64,000 nucleotides of DNA from Erpobdella octoculata (GCA_963978895.1 OZ022246.1:8257142-8321141); one strand, 5' to 3'. Shown: positions 11,345 through 24,710, counted from the first letter of the stretch. The notes: generated from the sequence alone by a model not told the origin. Made by a program: numbers and translations.

Positions 11345-11490
11345 CTTATTACTCACTTTTACTTAACTTGACTTATCTATATGTCGTTCTGTCTGTCTGT
11401 CTGTCTGTCGGTCTGTCTGTCGGTCTGTCTGTCGTCAAAATTTGCAATCGATTTTAAACTAACTTCCCGATGAGCTAGAAACCTAAAAAT
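11345..11490 (+). repeat. Dispersed repeat I with (CTGT)n run
   Basis: Contains cacttttacttaacttgact, a ctgtctgt run, then tttgcaatcgattttaaact. The same order occurs at 55750-55830, and the first landmark again at 42590-42605 inside the hAT intron. Class unknown. Confidence 0.55.
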
Positions 11491-11559
11491 TTAAACATAC
11501 CTCCGAACTGATTATCAATGCATTCTATCAAATTTTCAGATAGTAAAATTGTTTGGGGT

Positions 11560-12056
<497 letters not shown>

Positions 12057-12530
12057 AGTTTTAAAAAAGGGTATTATAATGAATAAAAATAAAAAAACGT
12101 TTGAAAGAAATATATCATGTTGTTTGTTTATTTAATTTTGCTAGCCATTTCAACAACTGAACCGCATCGGCAATAACACTCGATGGTCCCTAGGGTAATG
12201 CAATAAATCAAGCTCAAAATATCTTTTTCTGCTATAAAGCATAACATAAAACAGTACATAGATTTATATAGATTCACTTATTTTTAAAAACTTGTACATT
12301 CAAATTCCATATTTGTACTTTGACTAATTTTTAGACTTTTAATTTTAAGATAATTCTCAGTATGAAAAAGCTCATTTTGAGGATATTAATGCCAGATGCC
12401 AAACTTCCTATCCACAATTAGTTGAAACTTGGACTTCTAGATATATATTTCTTGGGTAAAAAGCTGGTTATTAAAAAAATCACTTATTTTCTAAGTTCTT
12501 AAATATTGCTTTATTTAGCACTAGCAAGGT
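12057..12530. other. Intergenic sequence, no gene seen
   Basis: AT-rich, nothing recognised. Confidence 0.4.
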
Positions 12531-12575
12531 TACCCGGCGTTTCCCGGTTTTTGAACAATTTTTCTCGTTTTTGGA
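12531..12575 (-). mobile_element. Truncated HEL-A 3' end
   Basis: Reads ctagcaaggttacccggcg then tttcccgg, a diverged copy of the HEL-A terminus (minus strand: hairpin, TAACC, CTAG). The body that should follow is missing. Confidence 0.5.
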
Positions 12576-12887
12576 GCGTAACACATTGAGATTGTGTTAC
12601 TATTCAATAAAATTTCAGTATAATATAAATTCACACTTTCCAGCATATTAAAAAAACATTAATGCCAGATGCCAGCTTCATGGTCTTGAAATTTGTTATC
12701 CACATTTAGTAGGAATTTGGTAAACAAACTGGAACAGCAACTGCGAGCAACAACATTATAAAACATGTTTTAAAAGTAGATCTTTTCTTTAAAAAAAATC
12801 GAACAAACATTCCCTACCTTAAAGGTAGTACCTTCAAAAATGATAATACAAGAACATACGCTTTTTTGCTATTTGCACAACGGTCTC

Positions 12888-12889
<2 letters not shown>
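12576..12889. other. Intergenic sequence, no gene seen
   Basis: AT-rich; the phrase 'aatgccagatgccag' appears here (12661) and at 12390, hinting at a diverged duplication of about 270 bp. Confidence 0.35.
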
Positions 12890-13101
<212 letters not shown>

Positions 13102-13154
13102 GTTATTGACTGGTTATAAAAAAATTGCTTCCCTCTATCGATTGTAATGAAAAC

Positions 13155-13541
13155 TTTGCTCCATCGAAAACGACTCCAATTCATTGCGACACCGCAGACT
13201 GATATCACGGTTCTGTATAAGTATAACACAGAGATCAGGAAGTTGTATAGACATTAGCGGTGCCACAGTCTGTGATACATGTATCCGGGTGGTGCTGCTT
13301 AATGCTGATCACCATCTGCATTCGCCGGGCAGTTTGCTTCGTGTGTTGGGGTAGCTCTAGTTGCTTCCGAGCAACGGGGTTTTGCCCCTCACGGCCATGA
13401 GGCTATTGGCCGCGAAAGTAGTCGATTTCGTCGCGCACCGGGTCGATTCGTCGCAAAGTTGGCGTTTTCGTCGCGACTTGGCGATGAAAATGCTTACGCG
13501 ACGAAATGGCTTTCGCGACCACATGGCCGGTATTCTACTAG
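13155..13541 (+). repeat. Dispersed repeat C, copy 2
   Basis: Inverted copy of 9008-9385. Its 3' CTAG (13538-13541) is the same palindromic tetranucleotide that ends the oppositely oriented HEL-B copy 2, so the two repeats meet tail to tail and share it. Confidence 0.65.
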
Positions 13542-14870
13542 CAGTGCCCGTAGCGGCTTCGCTCGCATGAAATTTGAGAATTTGAACCATGCATACATAG
13601 TAGAGTACTGCACGGATCAATTTTTTAGGTCTCGGCTCGGCCCGTCGACAACTTGGCCCAACCCGTTTCAAAAACCGAAATTCCTGGCCCGGCACGGCCC
13701 GTCTAATATGGGCCCGGCCCGTTTTTACAGGCCTAGAAGTTCTATATACTTGATGAAAAACTTCGGCCCGTCCCACCTTGACTTCACGTTTAGCCTGAAC
13801 ACCCTAAAATCACTAAAATGTCTATATACTTGGTTAAAAATCTCGGCCCGTCCCACCTTGATTTAAGGTTTGGGCAGGGCCGTATGAAGACCCTAAAATA
13901 ACGGCTTGGCCCGTCCGTCCGGTGATAAACTGAACTCATTTACTTTTAACCGGCACAAAACCTCAAAATACTATTTTTCACATCTGTAGCACTTACAGTT
14001 TTTGAGTAGCAGTTATTTTAAAATCAAATAACCTTTTTTCCACCTCACATTTGAGGTCCTGGAACTGGAAACCAAATTTTCAAAAAATGGTAAAACACGT
14101 ATATCATTATTTCTGGAGTAGAAACCAAATACTAATTTTTACTCCTGTAGCATCTACTGTTTTCGAGTAGCAGTTACATTAAAAACCAAATAACCTTATC
14201 TTCCACCCCACATTTGAGGTCCTGAAAACCAAATTTTAAAAAAATGGTAAAACACGTATATCTTTATTTTTAGAATAGAAACTAAATACTAATTTTTACA
14301 TCTGTGGTATTTACAGTTTTTGAGTAGCAGTTACTTTAAAAAACAAATAACCCTATTTTCCACTCCACATTTGAAGTCCTGGAAACCAAATTTTCAAAAA
14401 ATGCTAAAACACGTATTTCATTATTTTTGGAGTAGAAACTAAATACTAATTTTCACTCCTGTAGCATTCACAGTTTTTGAGTAGCAGCTACTTTAAAAAC
14501 CAAATAACCCAATTTTCCATCCCACATTTGAGATCCGGGAAACCGAATTTTCAAAAAATGTTGAAACACGTATCTTTTTATTTTTCAGAAAGAATCTATA
14601 TACCAAATTTCAAAATCTCCTCATTTTTGGTTTTCGAGATATACATTGTTTTAGAAAAAAGTTTGTTTTCCAGTTTTTCCCCTCAGGAGCAAAATTTTCA
14701 AAAATCCTTTCTTAGCGGATGTTTACGCTATAAAAGTAATATAAGTTCCAAATTTCACGTTCCTAGGATGAGGCGTTTGAGCTCGGCGTTGATTATCAGT
14801 CAGTCATCTGTCAGTCAGTCAGTCAGTCAGTCAGTCAGTCAGTCAGGACATGTTCTTTTATATATATAGA
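13538..14870 (-). mobile_element. Helitron-like element HEL-B, copy 2 (minus strand)
   Basis: Minus-strand 5' end TCTATATATATAAAAG at 14870, followed by a long tcag/actg run (14803-14845), the 157-bp tandem array (about 13960-14570), the GC-rich gggcc region and the terminal hairpin plus CTAG at 13541-13538. It has the same layout as copy 1. Its 5' end touches the CTAG of HEL-A copy 2 with no base between. Confidence 0.6.
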
Positions 14871-15770
14871 CTAGCGGGGTTACCCGGCGTTGCCCGGGGT
14901 TTTTAGAGGTTTTTCTAATGTTTGTCTCTCTCGCTCCCGTTTCCTTCTCCACTTTCCCGTTTTCGTCGCGTTCCCGGTCGCTTTTCCGCTCTCGGTCGTT
15001 TTCCAGCTCCCGGTCGCTTTCCCGTTCCCGGTCGCTTTCCCGTTCCCGCTCACGCTTGCTCTCCCGTTCCCGCTCACGCTTGCTCTCCCGTTCCCGGTCA
15101 TGCTTGCTCTCCCATTCCCGGTCACGGTTGCTCTCCCGTTCCCATTCCCGTTCACGCTCATTTTCTCTTTTCCATTCTTTCATAACTTCTGTTAGCCTAT
15201 AAAACGTAAAATAGATTTGCTAAGACTATATATATATATGAATGTTTGTGGGTTAGTTTGTCTATTATAGAAACGGGAGAGCGACCCGGAACGGACAGCG
15301 AGTGGGAGCGGGAATGCGACACGGAACGGACAGCGAGCGGGAGCGGGAATGCGACCGGCAGCGGGAAAACGACCGAAAACGGGAAAGCGAACAGGAGTGG
15401 GAAAGCAGGTGGGAAAGGAAACGGGAGAGAAAGAGACAAACATTAGAAAAACCTCTAAAAAACCCGGGCAACGCCGGGTATCTCCGCTAGTACATACATA
15501 AACACAGACACAGACACACATACATGCACATACACATACATACATACACACATACATACGCACATACATATATATATAGTTCCCGCTCGCTCACCCGCTC
15601 CGCTCCGCTCATTTTGTGACGGATTTCAAAAAATTTTTCTCTATATTTGATTCCCCTTGACTCTCAAGATTGTGTGAAAATTTCATTACGATCGGATGAA
15701 TGGTGTAGCAATGCATAAACGCCATTAACATATATACATATATACAAACATTCATTTTTATATATATAGA
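14871..15770 (-). mobile_element. Composite Helitron-like element HEL-A, copy 2 (minus strand)
   Basis: Minus-strand 5' TCTATATATATAAAAATG at 15770 with A before it; 3' hairpin and CTAG at 14874-14871. The 5' part holds 'catccgatcgtaatgaaatt' (common in Helitron 5' regions) and 'gagcgggtgagcgagcggga'. Inside lies a second HEL-A unit in the opposite direction (15227-15490). The same nested arrangement, inverted, forms the element at 40736-45570. Confidence 0.6.
15227..15490 (+). mobile_element. Nested HEL-A unit in opposite orientation
   Basis: Plus-strand unit with an 18-bp-type GC-rich array, then cctctaaaaaacccgggcaa and CTAG at 15487-15490. It sits within the minus-strand composite. Its counterpart is the minus-oriented unit with CTAG at 41030-41033. 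Confidence 0.55.
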
Positions 15771-15870
15771 TAAAACATCTTTAATGTTTCGCAGGTTGTG
15801 TAAATCTAGAAAAGTTCTTTACATCTTCTGCTTGTCTGTTCCCAACAAACACTTTTTTCAATATTTTCTG

Positions 15871-17275
15871 CAGGGGCGTCATTTGCGGGGGCAAGGAGGT
15901 GGGGCAATTGTCACCTAAAGATTTAGCGAAAAAATGTTATTTTTAGAAAACAAATAGCTACAAAGTTTTTGGAAAAGATTTTGAAAAAGTTTTTTGAAAA
16001 GTAGTTGCGAATACTCCCTCCTGGTCATCTGCTGTTTTGGGAGAAAAGTTTTAAAAGTTTGGAATTTTTTAATTTGCTATCAAAGCTGGATGCATGATTT
16101 TGAAAACCTGGGGCAGCACCTTGCTTTAGCAAATAAGCAGTATGCGTTGTATAATTTCAGTTAAAAACATTGAAATATTTGTAAAGACAGCTATTTTTTA
16201 AATCCTTTATATTATTTTCGATTGTCTGTCTGTCGGTCACAAACTTTGAGTCTCAAAATTAACTCACTTCCCGTTATCCGATCGAGCTGAAATTTGGCAC
16301 ATCGACTTGGGCTGCGAGACTATTGAATCTATCAAAATTTCAGTTTGATCGGATATTGTATAATTAAGTTTTTCAAAAAATTCAAAAATTCAAAAACATT
16401 TTTCAAAAAATTCAAAAAATTTTTCAAAAATTCAAATAAAATAAAAATCTAGGATCGTATATAAAGGATTTATAATAAAAACTTTGTTTTTATGGGTTAG
16501 TTTTTTTCACAATGTGTTTTTTCATTTTATCAGTGTAACCTAAAAAATATTGTACTCAGAAAACATTGATCAGAGTTGGTACCAGACCTAGACCTATAGC
16601 CCTGCATGGGACGTGTTCGGTGCGGGACTTCATATAAGGGTTATCGAGCAGATCGGGTCAGACCAAAATCAGCATGGGTCGAGGATATTGAGCTGAGCCA
16701 TGTGTTTTTGTGGTAATAAAAATAAACAAAACCAGGCTTGGGATTTTGTATCTATATAACTACTGAAGTTTAAAAAATTCAGTATGATCAGGAGTTTAAG
16801 AATTAAATTAGCACAATTGGTAAGACTGTTTACACCAATATTAACACAAGTTTAAAAAATAGGTTAAAACAATCTAGTAACTGCAGTGGCGTAGCTAGAG
16901 TTTTTGGCACCCTGGGCAAATTCTAAGAAATGCGCCCCTAGAAAATAATATCTGTAAATTTTTCCACCAAATAGAGCTGATGATTGTAAAGAGCAATTGT
17001 AGTATGTACTTTTCCAAAAATTTTATAAAAACCTTAAACATAAATCCATAAATCCGTCACTGGCTACAACTCACTGTTTTTCTTCAGTCCCAGTTTTTTG
17101 GAGAAAAAGCTCATGAAGTTTTGATATATCTTTGAAAAATATTTACAACTACCCCCTCCCCGGTTATCCGTTATTTTTGTAAGAAAAATATAGCATTAGA
17201 CAAATAAAATTTTAGAATCTGTGGGTTTTATAGTTTCCTCTCCCCCCCCTAAGGTTTTGCTGAAATGAGCCCCTG
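15871..17275 (+). mobile_element. Probable hAT-like non-autonomous element, family F
   Basis: Left end CAGGGGCGTCATTTGC, right end (reverse complement) CAGGGGCTCATTTCAGC. The flanks attttctg and cttttctc match in 6 of 8 positions, a possible decayed target duplication. Inside are 'acttcccgttatccgatcgagctgaaatttgg'-type text (about 16265) and runs of ttcaaaaa. No coding sequence. Related F copies are at 37010-37660, 59723-60026 and 62335-62510. Confidence 0.45.
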
Positions 17276-17640
17276 CTTTTCTCAATCCTACATTACCCCA
17301 ACTTTTAAATATTTTTTTAATTTTTCAGATAAAAAATATTAAGAACTTCTTTGTTGATCGTTTTGAAGCAAAGCAGATAATATCTTTCGAAGCATGAAAA
17401 CATTTATGGAAGATTTTGTTGTTGGTAGAATGGTTGATTGCATGACTGACTTGCTGAATAGCTGATTGGATGAATTGCTTGTTCCTTAATTGTCTGGTTG
17501 GTGAATTAGCTGGTTGATTGCATAATAAGTAAACTGGCTTTGTAGTTAATTCGGTGATTGCATAGCAAGAAAAAATCGGGTGTATAAATGGTTGGTTGAT
17601 TGCTAAGTTGATATGTTAGTTGCTAGTTGATTGCATTTCT
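17276..17640. other. Intergenic sequence with degenerate 'ttgattgcat' repeats
   Basis: Between 17440 and 17640 short words such as ttggttgattgcat and gttgattgcat recur irregularly. No gene. Confidence 0.4.
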
Positions 17641-17778
17641 AGTTCCATTTTATTCACGCGATTTCCATTCTTACTTCTAATTTCATTCCAAGTTTAAGTT
17701 CTACTTCTAATTTCCATTACTGATAAAACATTTTCTATTTCCATTCCTAATTCAATTCCATTAATGGAAATAACACTG
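17641..17778 (-). mobile_element. Terminal fragment of the same hAT family as 41619-45318
   Basis: Ends aatggaaataacactg at 17763-17778, the exact reverse complement of the left terminal repeat of the intact hAT element. The preceding 120 bp match that element's left subterminal region in reverse orientation (shared: gatttccattc, ctaatttccatt, ttcctaattcaatt). The other end and the transposase are absent. Confidence 0.75.
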
Positions 17779-18514
17779 CATTAAGTTATTTAGTGTTTAA
17801 TTTGCTAACACCTTTATGAGAAAATAATCATTAGGATTGAGTTAAAAAACAGTTCCATGTTTCCATAGAGTTCCCGTGATGCAGTGGCATGTTTATTGTT
17901 TTACTGCAGTGGAGAATTCATGTCACCTCATCATTTCAAACTCAATCTGCTGTGTACTACTGCTCCAGTGGGGAGCACAAATAAAACTGTGTGAGTGTGT
18001 GTGGTTCTCTCACACAAATGTGTGCAGTTTTCCATAGGTGTGCTAGTGTGCTTCCACCACAGGCATCGTAGTTGTGTGGTTCTCCCACACAAATACGAGT
18101 GGTTCTTTCACGTGATTGTGTGATGTTCTCCCTCACAAATGTGATCTTCCAGTATAAATGTGCGTGTCTGTGATTTTATAATTCAAGTATTTGTGTGTGG
18201 TCGCACTTTCGTCAGCCAGAAGAACACAAAAATAATACACGAAAAACTTCTTTTGCAGCACATAAACACGATACAGAACATTCGAGCATACACATCCTCC
18301 GACTGGTCTTCTTAGACAGAATCAGACGATAATAAATTCCAAAAAAAAATGTATGGTAATGTTTGCATTGACTATATGTGGCATTCATGCTCCACAGAAT
18401 ACCAAACAACAACAAGTAATTGAGTATTGATTCTCAGATTATTCACTACTTTTGTTTATACACTTCTACTTAGTTTCGTCTTAAAGTGTGCCACCGGTTA
18501 ATCTTGTGATTGAT
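17779..18514. other. Intergenic sequence, no gene seen
   Basis: From 17990 to 18200 there are imperfect repeats of 'gtggttctcncacacaaatgtg'. No ORF or RNA gene. Confidence 0.4.
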
Positions 18515-18710
18515 TATTCACTTACTTCCCGTTTTCAGACTGAGCTGCAATTTGGCATGCGTATTAGTTTTTGATGATAATATTTAATTTGATGATCAAA
18601 GATAAATTACTTTAAAGTTTTTTATATCCTGTTGTGGTGCACATTTCTCTTTCAGTGATCTTTGTTTTGGGCGTAAATAAATGTTGTAAATATGTGGCGA
18701 TTTTGGCTCT
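18515..18710 (+). repeat. Dispersed repeat E, copy 2
   Basis: Plus-strand partner of 6906-7090 (see that entry for shared landmarks). Confidence 0.65.
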
Positions 18711-19448
18711 CGGTAGAGTTTTGTCAACCTTGTTTAAAATTTTACTGCTTCTTACTGTTTGGATCTTGCATTCAATTTTCTAATCAAACAAACGGCATTT
18801 ATGCATAAATGCGGGTACCGCCAGTTTCTTTACATATGGCCGCAACAAAGCTAAAACTCAGTTCGCCTCTTGCCACCGTTTAAAGTTGATTATCTAACTT
18901 AGCAACTTCACTCATTTTTATTAGAAGTGGGAAATGGAACGGATGAGAAAAATTTCATAAGTTCATGTAAGATTTATAAAATTTGACCAAAGACTGAAAA
19001 GAGTAAAATAAAAATATATAAAAAAACATTTTTAAAAATACACTTTTACTTCTAAATGCACTAAAAAGGAAGAAATAAAAGTGTTTCTATGATTGAAAAA
19101 AGTTTCTAAAAATGAAACCCCCACTTTTATATTTCGTCTATCTATTTAAAAAATAATAGAGAAAACACACACAAAGTTATTTTTTCTGTTTTAGTGCCTT
19201 TAGAAGTAAAAGTGTATTTCTAAAATATTTTTATATATTTTTAGTTCCGAATAGAAAATTATCATTATTACCAAATATGGTGTGACGTAATTCTTGCAGC
19301 TCGTTTACCTACCAGGTTGTTGTGACAACATTTGTGAACAGACTTCCGTGTCCTGATGTCGTTATATATCAGGAATAATTGTCTTCGTTTGTTTTCACAA
19401 ACCGCAAATGATAGGTCACAGTTTTTAACCATCCGTTGTATGTTTTTA
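18711..19448. other. Intergenic sequence, no gene seen
   Basis: AT-rich. Around 19040-19240 there is an imperfect inverted repeat: 'acacttttacttctaaatgc' (19041) faces 'gcctttagaagtaaaagtgt' (19196), each set near aaatatttttatata. It could be a small foldback element. Confidence 0.4.
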
Positions 19449-19462
19449 TGCCTCTCTCTCTT

Positions 19463-19531
<69 letters not shown>

Positions 19532-19532
19532 A
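19449..19532. repeat. (TC)n microsatellite
   Basis: Nearly pure TC dinucleotides with two ttt interruptions. Confidence 0.95.
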
Positions 19533-22379
19533 TGTATCTCTTTCAATCCTTTCTGTTTCTTTTTCGATCCATGTCTGTTTTTATGCCTACCTTTCTCTAG
19601 ATTTTTTATTCGATATTTTCATTTCGTTTGCATGAGCAATTAATTCATTTAAGAATGAAAACTTTTGTTATTGTGCTGTGATCTGGCATGAAATGATGAA
19701 TGTTTTTTTGCATTTCTTCACTAACTGATGCTTCGCGAACGCAGGGACGTTAAAATATTTAAAGACTTCTACAACGCACTCATCAACATGACATGTCAGG
19801 GGTGATCTCGAAAACTACAAATCTTCTCAGACTTTCCACTCATTGAAAGCAAGCAATAAACACAGTTTCCTGGGTGTTAAAATCAAGTAAACGAGAAACA
19901 ACTCTATAAATATGATTAAATATTCATATTCATAATAGCAAAATAAAAAAAATTCAAGCATCAATAAAATATTAAGCTATAAAACTTTTATTTATTATAA
20001 AATATGCTCACCAAAATGTTTTATAGTCATTTCACAAATGTCTGCAAATTGTTATTTTATCTCATCTTACAATGCAATCCTACCACCGCATTGGTACGAA
20101 GGGAATAACTCTGTAGCAATAGATCCAATCAAGATTTGGTGCACATTTTTGCATTGTAAATAATTGAATCAATATCTTTGTAAAAATTCTTTTACATAAC
20201 GGTCTAACGGTCTGGCTTAAAAAGTTACAAATGTACGCGAATATTACTAAGCATGTGCGTAATCAAAGAAAAATGTTTCGTTACATAAATTAAATTTAAT
20301 TTTTTACAAATTTAAATAATTTCGAAGTCTAAATCACGTTTTTCGAAACAAAAACAAAAATAATTTTGATTTCTTAATATAACATTTTTATCGCAAGTTA
20401 ATTTTTTCAAAACCTATTAAATTGCTCCAACACCTCAATAAAAACTGAACGGATTTTTGTTATTAGGCCCCTAACAATTTAATCCAGAATATCGTGTAAC
20501 CAGTTTTTCACAACATTTAATTTAAAATCGAATTTTAACAAGATGCTCCAAACAGTTACAGACATTTATATATTTATATAGTGGTTCATAATCGTAATCT
20601 TTTTAATCAGAGTGTCCAGTTATTTTGCAACGGTGTAAAGTTTACTCTAATGGCTAAAAAGGGAGAGTTGTCCCGAATGAAAAGAATTTTGTAAACTCAT
20701 GTTAACAGCATTTTGTTTTCATTAGAGCTCTTAATAGTCTTAGTTGCTACAAAAATCTATTTGCATTGTCAATGTATCTGTTATTGGACTCATCCTTTTA
20801 CAAAAATATTTCGTCATGCCATTGTCAATGATAAATTGTTGGATCGCTGGAAGTGTCGGAAAGGTGTTTGCAAACATTAAACAGGAAATACAGACGTTAT
20901 TATTTTCAAGCCACAATTCATTACTTTCCATTATTTTATCATCAAAGATCGAACCAGAAATGCATTCTTCGAGCGCAAAATGCTCATGTAAGTTGAACTA
21001 AATTAGAATAACTGCAAGCATAAAATGTTTGCAAGCGGAATTATCAATAATTATAGAGTAATTCTTGAGCTTTATACCACAGTTGAAAGTGTTAAAAGTT
21101 TGTTTTCACGTAAACACAGTGGCGGATATAGGGGGCAGGGATCCTGGGTCTTTTTAAACGTTTTCACCAAAAATTTAAACTTAAATTTTCTATTTAGCTT
21201 CCAATTTCATTCTGTTTGTCTGTATCTTGAAACTTCATCATTACTAAATCAACATTTTGATCATCAATAGTTCTGATATTTGACAGATATTTAAAAATTT
21301 TGAGCCTTTTCTAATCCAACGCAATGGAAACTAAATTTCCAATAATATCTCAATAAACATTTAGACCTCCACCAGCAGGTTCAGCGAACAGCAGCTTAAA
21401 ATGACATTTTCCCTTTTCCTAATAAGTTCAGACTACTTAGCAAAAAATTCTTACAGCAGTAATTATTTGTCATATAAATAAAAGCTGAATCAATAATGAA
21501 AATGTTTCTGGTTTTTTTTATGCCACAGATTTAACCGTAAATTATGGTTGATAACCGAGGTATTACAAGGCGGCAGCTATATCGGGAAGGTTTAATGGGT
21601 GTAAAGCAATCGCCATGTATTAACTATTTATTCAATAATCTACTTCAACTACCACTTAAGCCTGACTGGTTCAACAAGTTGGGATGATCCGTTAATCAGG
21701 AAAATGTTCAGATGTACGAGCATACTTTTTAATTGTATTTTTTCCTCTCCAAAGCGTGTAAAGAAGAAAACTGACGCAGCCACAGGCCACAAGACAGTTT
21801 TACGGGTTTCTAAGTCATTGCAAATATTTAAAAACTGCCTGGTCAAAACGGTATTTCTAAGCAGGTTTTCCTAGAATTTTATGCTAAACATCGGAAATGC
21901 TATAGCGCAGCTATACGGAAAGTTTTTGAATGCAAAAAAGGCATTGCGGGTATAAAATTCTGTTGAGTTTTCATCAGTGCATCAGGAATGACATAATCGG
22001 CAAAAATCAACAACTCAAAAGATTTGAGAAAAAACAGATTTACAATGTAAATGCGGTTGGTCCAGAAGAGTAGTACAGAAAAACATTTTCATTTCATTCT
22101 CCGACCATTTCATCAACCAGTTAAAAGTACGATTAAGGAAGGCAAACGATTTCCCAAAATAAACGTAACTGCTCAAAGTAATCCTTGTAGCCATGAAAAT
22201 ATCTCGTTGCCCAAAATCGTAGAAGTGGTCAAGTTGTTCGAATTTGGAGGCTTATGCAAGGAGTTCACTCGCATTGCTAAAGCGGCAAACGCCTATAAAT
22301 GGCTACATTTGCATGGAACTTTTCTTGCCTTTGTGCAAGACTTGAAAATGATGTGCTAAATTGCTAAATCTTAGTAAAA
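19533..22379. other. Long AT-rich intergenic region, no gene seen
   Basis: Only short unsupported ORFs. A phrase 'cacagtggcggatatagggggcagggatcc' at 21115 resembles hAT/MITE ends seen elsewhere in the window, but no partner end was found. The 102-codon frame at 22051-22359 has no recognisable domain. Confidence 0.35.
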
Positions 22380-24710
22380 AAAAGCAAGCAAGCAAACACG
22401 GTGAAGTTAATAGAAAAGATTTTACAAAAATTAATTAATTCTATTTTATATCTCATTTAAATTGTGTTCAATCGATCTGACAATTTGACAGAATGTAAAG
22501 TTTTACACCAAAAATATTCTTTTCACTTATAAAGTATTTAGAATACTGTATTCCATGTTTTATAAACGATTCTTAAAAAAAAATTTTTACGGTTCACTTG
22601 TTTTAAGCGTCAAAAGGCGTCAACGTATGGCTCAAGCAATCAAACACTGTAAATGAATGAATGAATGATAGACAATATTTAAGGTGGCGTAAGTCCATGT
22701 CAATGAGCCTCAAGGCCACCGAAATTAATATAAATGATTAAATAAATAAGCGTTGAAAACTTTGTAATTAAAAATTCTTAATAACTTTCAAATCCGAAGC
22801 AACAATTTTTTGTAACTTATTTTTATGTAGAAAAACAAGGAACTGTTAAAAACTTTGTTTTTTCACAAATCTTTTATATTTTGTAAATCGGTTGCTTCTA
22901 ATTTTTTGCAATTCATTTTTTATGATAATAAGTCTATAAAATAGAAAAACATTGATCATAGTTCTCTAAATACTTTATATGTAAAGTATGTGAGGGTTGA
23001 AAATATACGATACTTTCGAATCAATATGGAAAAAACAAATTTTTTATTATACATTTTTAAATTGAAAAATTAACTATCGCTTTTTTCAAATAAACTCAAA
23101 ACCGCTGGTTCATTTCTCTACAAAATATTTTTATTTGTATCAACTTGTTAAGGTTTTAAATGATTTTATTATATAATTCTTTCAATTTTTGTTCTATCAA
23201 TCTAAAAATTTAGCAACGTATAAAGTTCTTGACGACAAAAAACCCACCAAATTACAGCTTAATTGAATAGTGGGAAGTTGTTTTTTAAGCGTCAGTAGTG
23301 GGTCCCAATGTATGGCTCAAGCAGGTAAGCAAGCAAACACGATGAAGTTAATATACAGGGTTTAATAGAGTAACCGTAAAAAACGTAGTTGATTACGGAA
23401 ATAAAATTGAAATTTTCATAAATTAATTTTTTATAAAATAGAACTTTTCCTAGAATAGCTTTTTATAAAATGAATTTTCATAAAATTTATTTATATTACA
23501 TTCGATAGAGATAACAGTTTTTTTTAGGAATTAATTGCCACCTATCAAACTTTTTATGATTGATAATTTTAGAATGTCAGCTGGATATAAGGCCATTTGG
23601 AACAGCCAAATAAAATTTAAAAAATTTAATGGAAAGCATTGTATTTTACGATAGATACATACATAAAAGCTAGCAAGCAAACACGATGAAATTAATATAA
23701 TGAATTTAAAAGAGTAACCGTAAAAAACGGAGTTTATAACAGAAATAAAATTAAAATTTTCATAAACTCGAACTTTTCCCAGAATAGCTCTTTATGAAAT
23801 GAATTTTCATAAATTCTATATATATATATATTAAAGTTTGGTATCTAAATTCTTCTTAAAAATAAAAAATACGTGTTTCACCATTTTTGAAAATTTGGTT
23901 TTCAGGACTTCAAATGTGGGTGGAAAATAAGGTTACTTGTTTTTTTAGAACAACTGCTACTTAAAAACTGTGAGTACTACAGATGTAAAAATTAGTATTC
24001 ACTATATACTCGAGAAATAAAGATATACGTGTTTAACCAATTTTTGATAAATTGGTTTCCAGGACCCCAAATGTGGGGCGGAAAAAAGGAAAATTGGCTT
24101 AAAAACTTCAGAAACTAAAATGTGAAACTTTTGCAATTTAGTACCAAGGTTATTCTAACAAAATAACAAGATAAATGTTTTAATAACTTATTTGCTTGAA
24201 AACTCAATAACTGGAAATGCAGAAACATTAAAATTCAGAATTTAGGTTTTTTTTAAATAATAAGATAGGTGTTTTGTTTTTCAAAAAATTAGTTCCCAAG
24301 CTTTGACGTTTTGTGCCCGTTAAAACTGGCTCATTCCAGTTCATCACGGACAGGGCCAGGCCCCGATGTTTGTGCTTATGAGATGGGCCAGTTTGGGCCT
24401 AAATAACAAGCCAGGCTTATGAAACGGGTTGGGCCAAGTTGTTGACGGGCCGGGCCGCAAAATATCGCCCCAGGCAGTACTCTACTATGGATGCACTGTT
24501 CAAAATTTCTAATTTCAAGCGAGCGAAGCCGCGGCGGGCACTGCTAGTTATTTTTATTACATTCGACAGAGAAGAAAGTTTTATAGGAATTAATAGCCAC
24601 CAATCAAACATTTTATGATTGATATTTTATAGAAAGTCAGCTGAATATAGGGCCATACTGAATAGACAAATAAATTTGAAAATTTAATGGAAAACATTTT
24701 ATTTAAAGAA
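22380..24710 (+). repeat. Direct copies of dispersed repeat G
   Basis: The word 'agcaagcaaacacgatgaa' (or near) starts copies at about 22385, 23325 and 23670, followed by 'gagtaaccgtaaaaaacg' and 'aaaattttcataaa' in the last two. The trailing part (acattcgayagag, then atgattgat) occurs at 23490-23640 and 24550-24700. The last copy is split by HEL-B copy 3. Class unknown. Confidence 0.6.
23815..24547 (+). mobile_element. Helitron-like element HEL-B, copy 3
   Basis: Starts TCTATATATATATATTAAAG after ...cataaat and ends gcgagcgaagccgc, 11 nt, CTAG, then T. It holds two units of the 157-bp repeat. It interrupts repeat G, and the uninterrupted version of the same site is present at 23470-23500, showing insertion without a target duplication. 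Confidence 0.65.

Noticed and set aside
13357..13866. Plus- and minus-strand ORFs of about 135-139 codons
   Set aside because: They run across the boundary between repeat C and HEL-B, so they cannot be one gene. They are open only because of the local GC-rich content.
16884..17078. Candidate MITE starting cagtggcgtagctag
   Set aside because: The start resembles a hAT end, but no convincing opposite end or 8-bp duplication was found.
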